Below, one piece after another: positions 62,920 to 64,000 of a DNA stretch of 64,000 nt. The stretch comes from Saccoglossus kowalevskii. Its lineage: Eukaryota > Hemichordata > Enteropneusta > Harrimaniidae. Every line of letters starts with the position of its first letter. Position 1 is the first letter of the stretch. Location of the stretch: positions 7,763 to 71,762 of the forward strand of contig NW_003133357.1 of NCBI RefSeq assembly GCF_000003605.2, given 5' to 3'. The translations under genes and the position numbers were made by a program. The notes under the pieces were generated by a model. The model was not told the origin of the DNA and ran no database searches. It saw only the letters and a list, made by a program, of their open reading frames with translations.

Positions 62920-64000
62920 TGCGTGCATTCAGACCTGTATCTTGAACATGCCTGGACCAATTACATTCAATCTTCACACATACATCATACATAATATTAT
63001 ACATATGCACATCAATTTGTTTCACAGTCTGATTCAAGATGACCGAATGGCGGCTTTTTTTGTACTGAAAAAAACATCAAAATCAAGCATTCCTTGACTG
63101 TTTACAGGTGGATTTTGTTCGAACTTGGTACATACATTGGACATTATATGACCTTGATGCACATATTTTTTTTCAAAATAAGATTCAAAATGGCCATTGG
63201 TGGCCATTTTGTTTTAATGAATGTGGGTCCAGTGCCATATCTCTATTCATTATACATCATCTTATAGATATACAGATATATTAGTTTGACTATCCGATTC
63301 AAAATGGCCGAATGACGGTCATTTTTGTACAGAAAAATCATCAAAATAAAGCATTTCCCAACTTTTTACAGATGGATTTTGTTTGAACCTGGTACAAACA
63401 TTGGACATAATATGACCTTGATGCACATCCGACTGGCAGTTTTAATGAATGTCGTTCTTGTGCCATATCTCTGTCATGCTTTGACTGATTATGTTCAGAT
63501 TTAAAAAAAATCAATATAGATCATCTCATAGATATACAGATGTATTGGTTTGACAATCCGATTCAAAATGGCCGAATGATGGTGATTTTTGTGCTAAAAA
63601 ATCATCAAGAATTTCTGAATGAGTTTAGTTGTTTATGTATGGATTTTGTTCAAATTTGCTACATACATTGGACATTATGCATGTCATTTTTTGTTTTTCA
63701 GATAAGATTCAAAATGGCCGACTGGTGGCCATTTTGTTTTAATAAAGGCAATCCAGAGCCATATCTCTGACAGGCCTTGACTGATGTTAAAATTTTATAT
63801 ATATTCATTATACATCATGTCAAAGATATACAGATGTATTGGTTTGACAATCCCATTAAAAATAGTTGACCGGTAGTCATTTTCTTTTAATTAATGCTGC
63901 TCCAGAGCAATATCTCTTAAAGTACTTGTACTATATTATTATAAACAAAACTATATATCTTCATTTGATAACTAACAGGGACTGTGCCATGCATGGCTTG
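62920..64000. repeat. Dispersed repeat R2, tandem array to window end
   Basis: About four units of 260-296 bp; the phrase GGTTTGAC.ATCCGATTCAAA followed by ATGGCCGA recurs near 63279, 63541 and 63837, with a related start at 63005. Each unit also carries CAGATGGATTTTGTTCGAAC, ACATTGGACATTAT and TGGTGGCCATTTTG. Related copies occur in introns of both genes. It continues past the window. Confidence 0.75.

Overview
This is metazoan nuclear DNA, AT-rich (my rough estimate is one third GC) and intron-dense, with heavy small-repeat content. Introns are spliced GT-AG, two intact multi-exon genes can be read exon by exon, and minisatellites and short fold-back elements fill the gaps. The protein sequences and the repeat styles suggest a marine invertebrate (deuterostome or lophotrochozoan). 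I cannot name the species from sequence alone.

Two genes stand head to head. On the minus strand, 47099 down to 8862, lies a 22-coding-exon ALDH1L gene (10-formyltetrahydrofolate dehydrogenase), predicted at 923 residues, with hydrolase, acyl-carrier and aldehyde dehydrogenase domains complete. Its first coding exon sits about 10.6 kb upstream of the hydrolase exon. That exon encodes a short Arg/Ser-rich peptide typical of a mitochondrial presequence, so the gene is mitochondrial ALDH1L2-like in layout. The next exon carries an internal Met exactly where cytosolic ALDH1L1 starts. On the plus strand, 47874 to 60597, lies a 10-exon PM20D1-like M20 peptidase-family gene, predicted at 521 residues with all metal-binding and catalytic residues present. 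The start codons are 774 bp apart, so the two genes probably share a divergent promoter.

Layout. 1-8861: intergenic and downstream of ALDH1L, with dispersed repeats, a possible inverted-repeat DNA element (about 1.73-2.85 kb) and a 2-kb 56-bp minisatellite (5451-7430). 8862-47099: ALDH1L, whose introns hold many fold-back elements, a 922-bp non-autonomous DNA transposon, an E-box minisatellite, a 23-bp minisatellite and a tandem-repeat element with terminal hairpins. 47100-47873: divergent promoter. 47874-60597: PM20D1, whose introns hold two further hairpin-capped elements, a dispersed 'GGCCATTTT' repeat family and a likely solo LTR. 60598-64000: PM20D1 3' end, unassigned sequence, then a tandem array of the GGCCATTTT family running off the window.

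ALDH1L oxidises 10-formyl-THF to THF and CO2, making NADPH in one-carbon metabolism. PM20D1 condenses or hydrolyses N-fatty-acyl amino acids. No pathway directly couples them; the shared promoter and mitochondrial-energy themes are suggestive only. I found no tRNA, rRNA, CRISPR or intact transposase gene.
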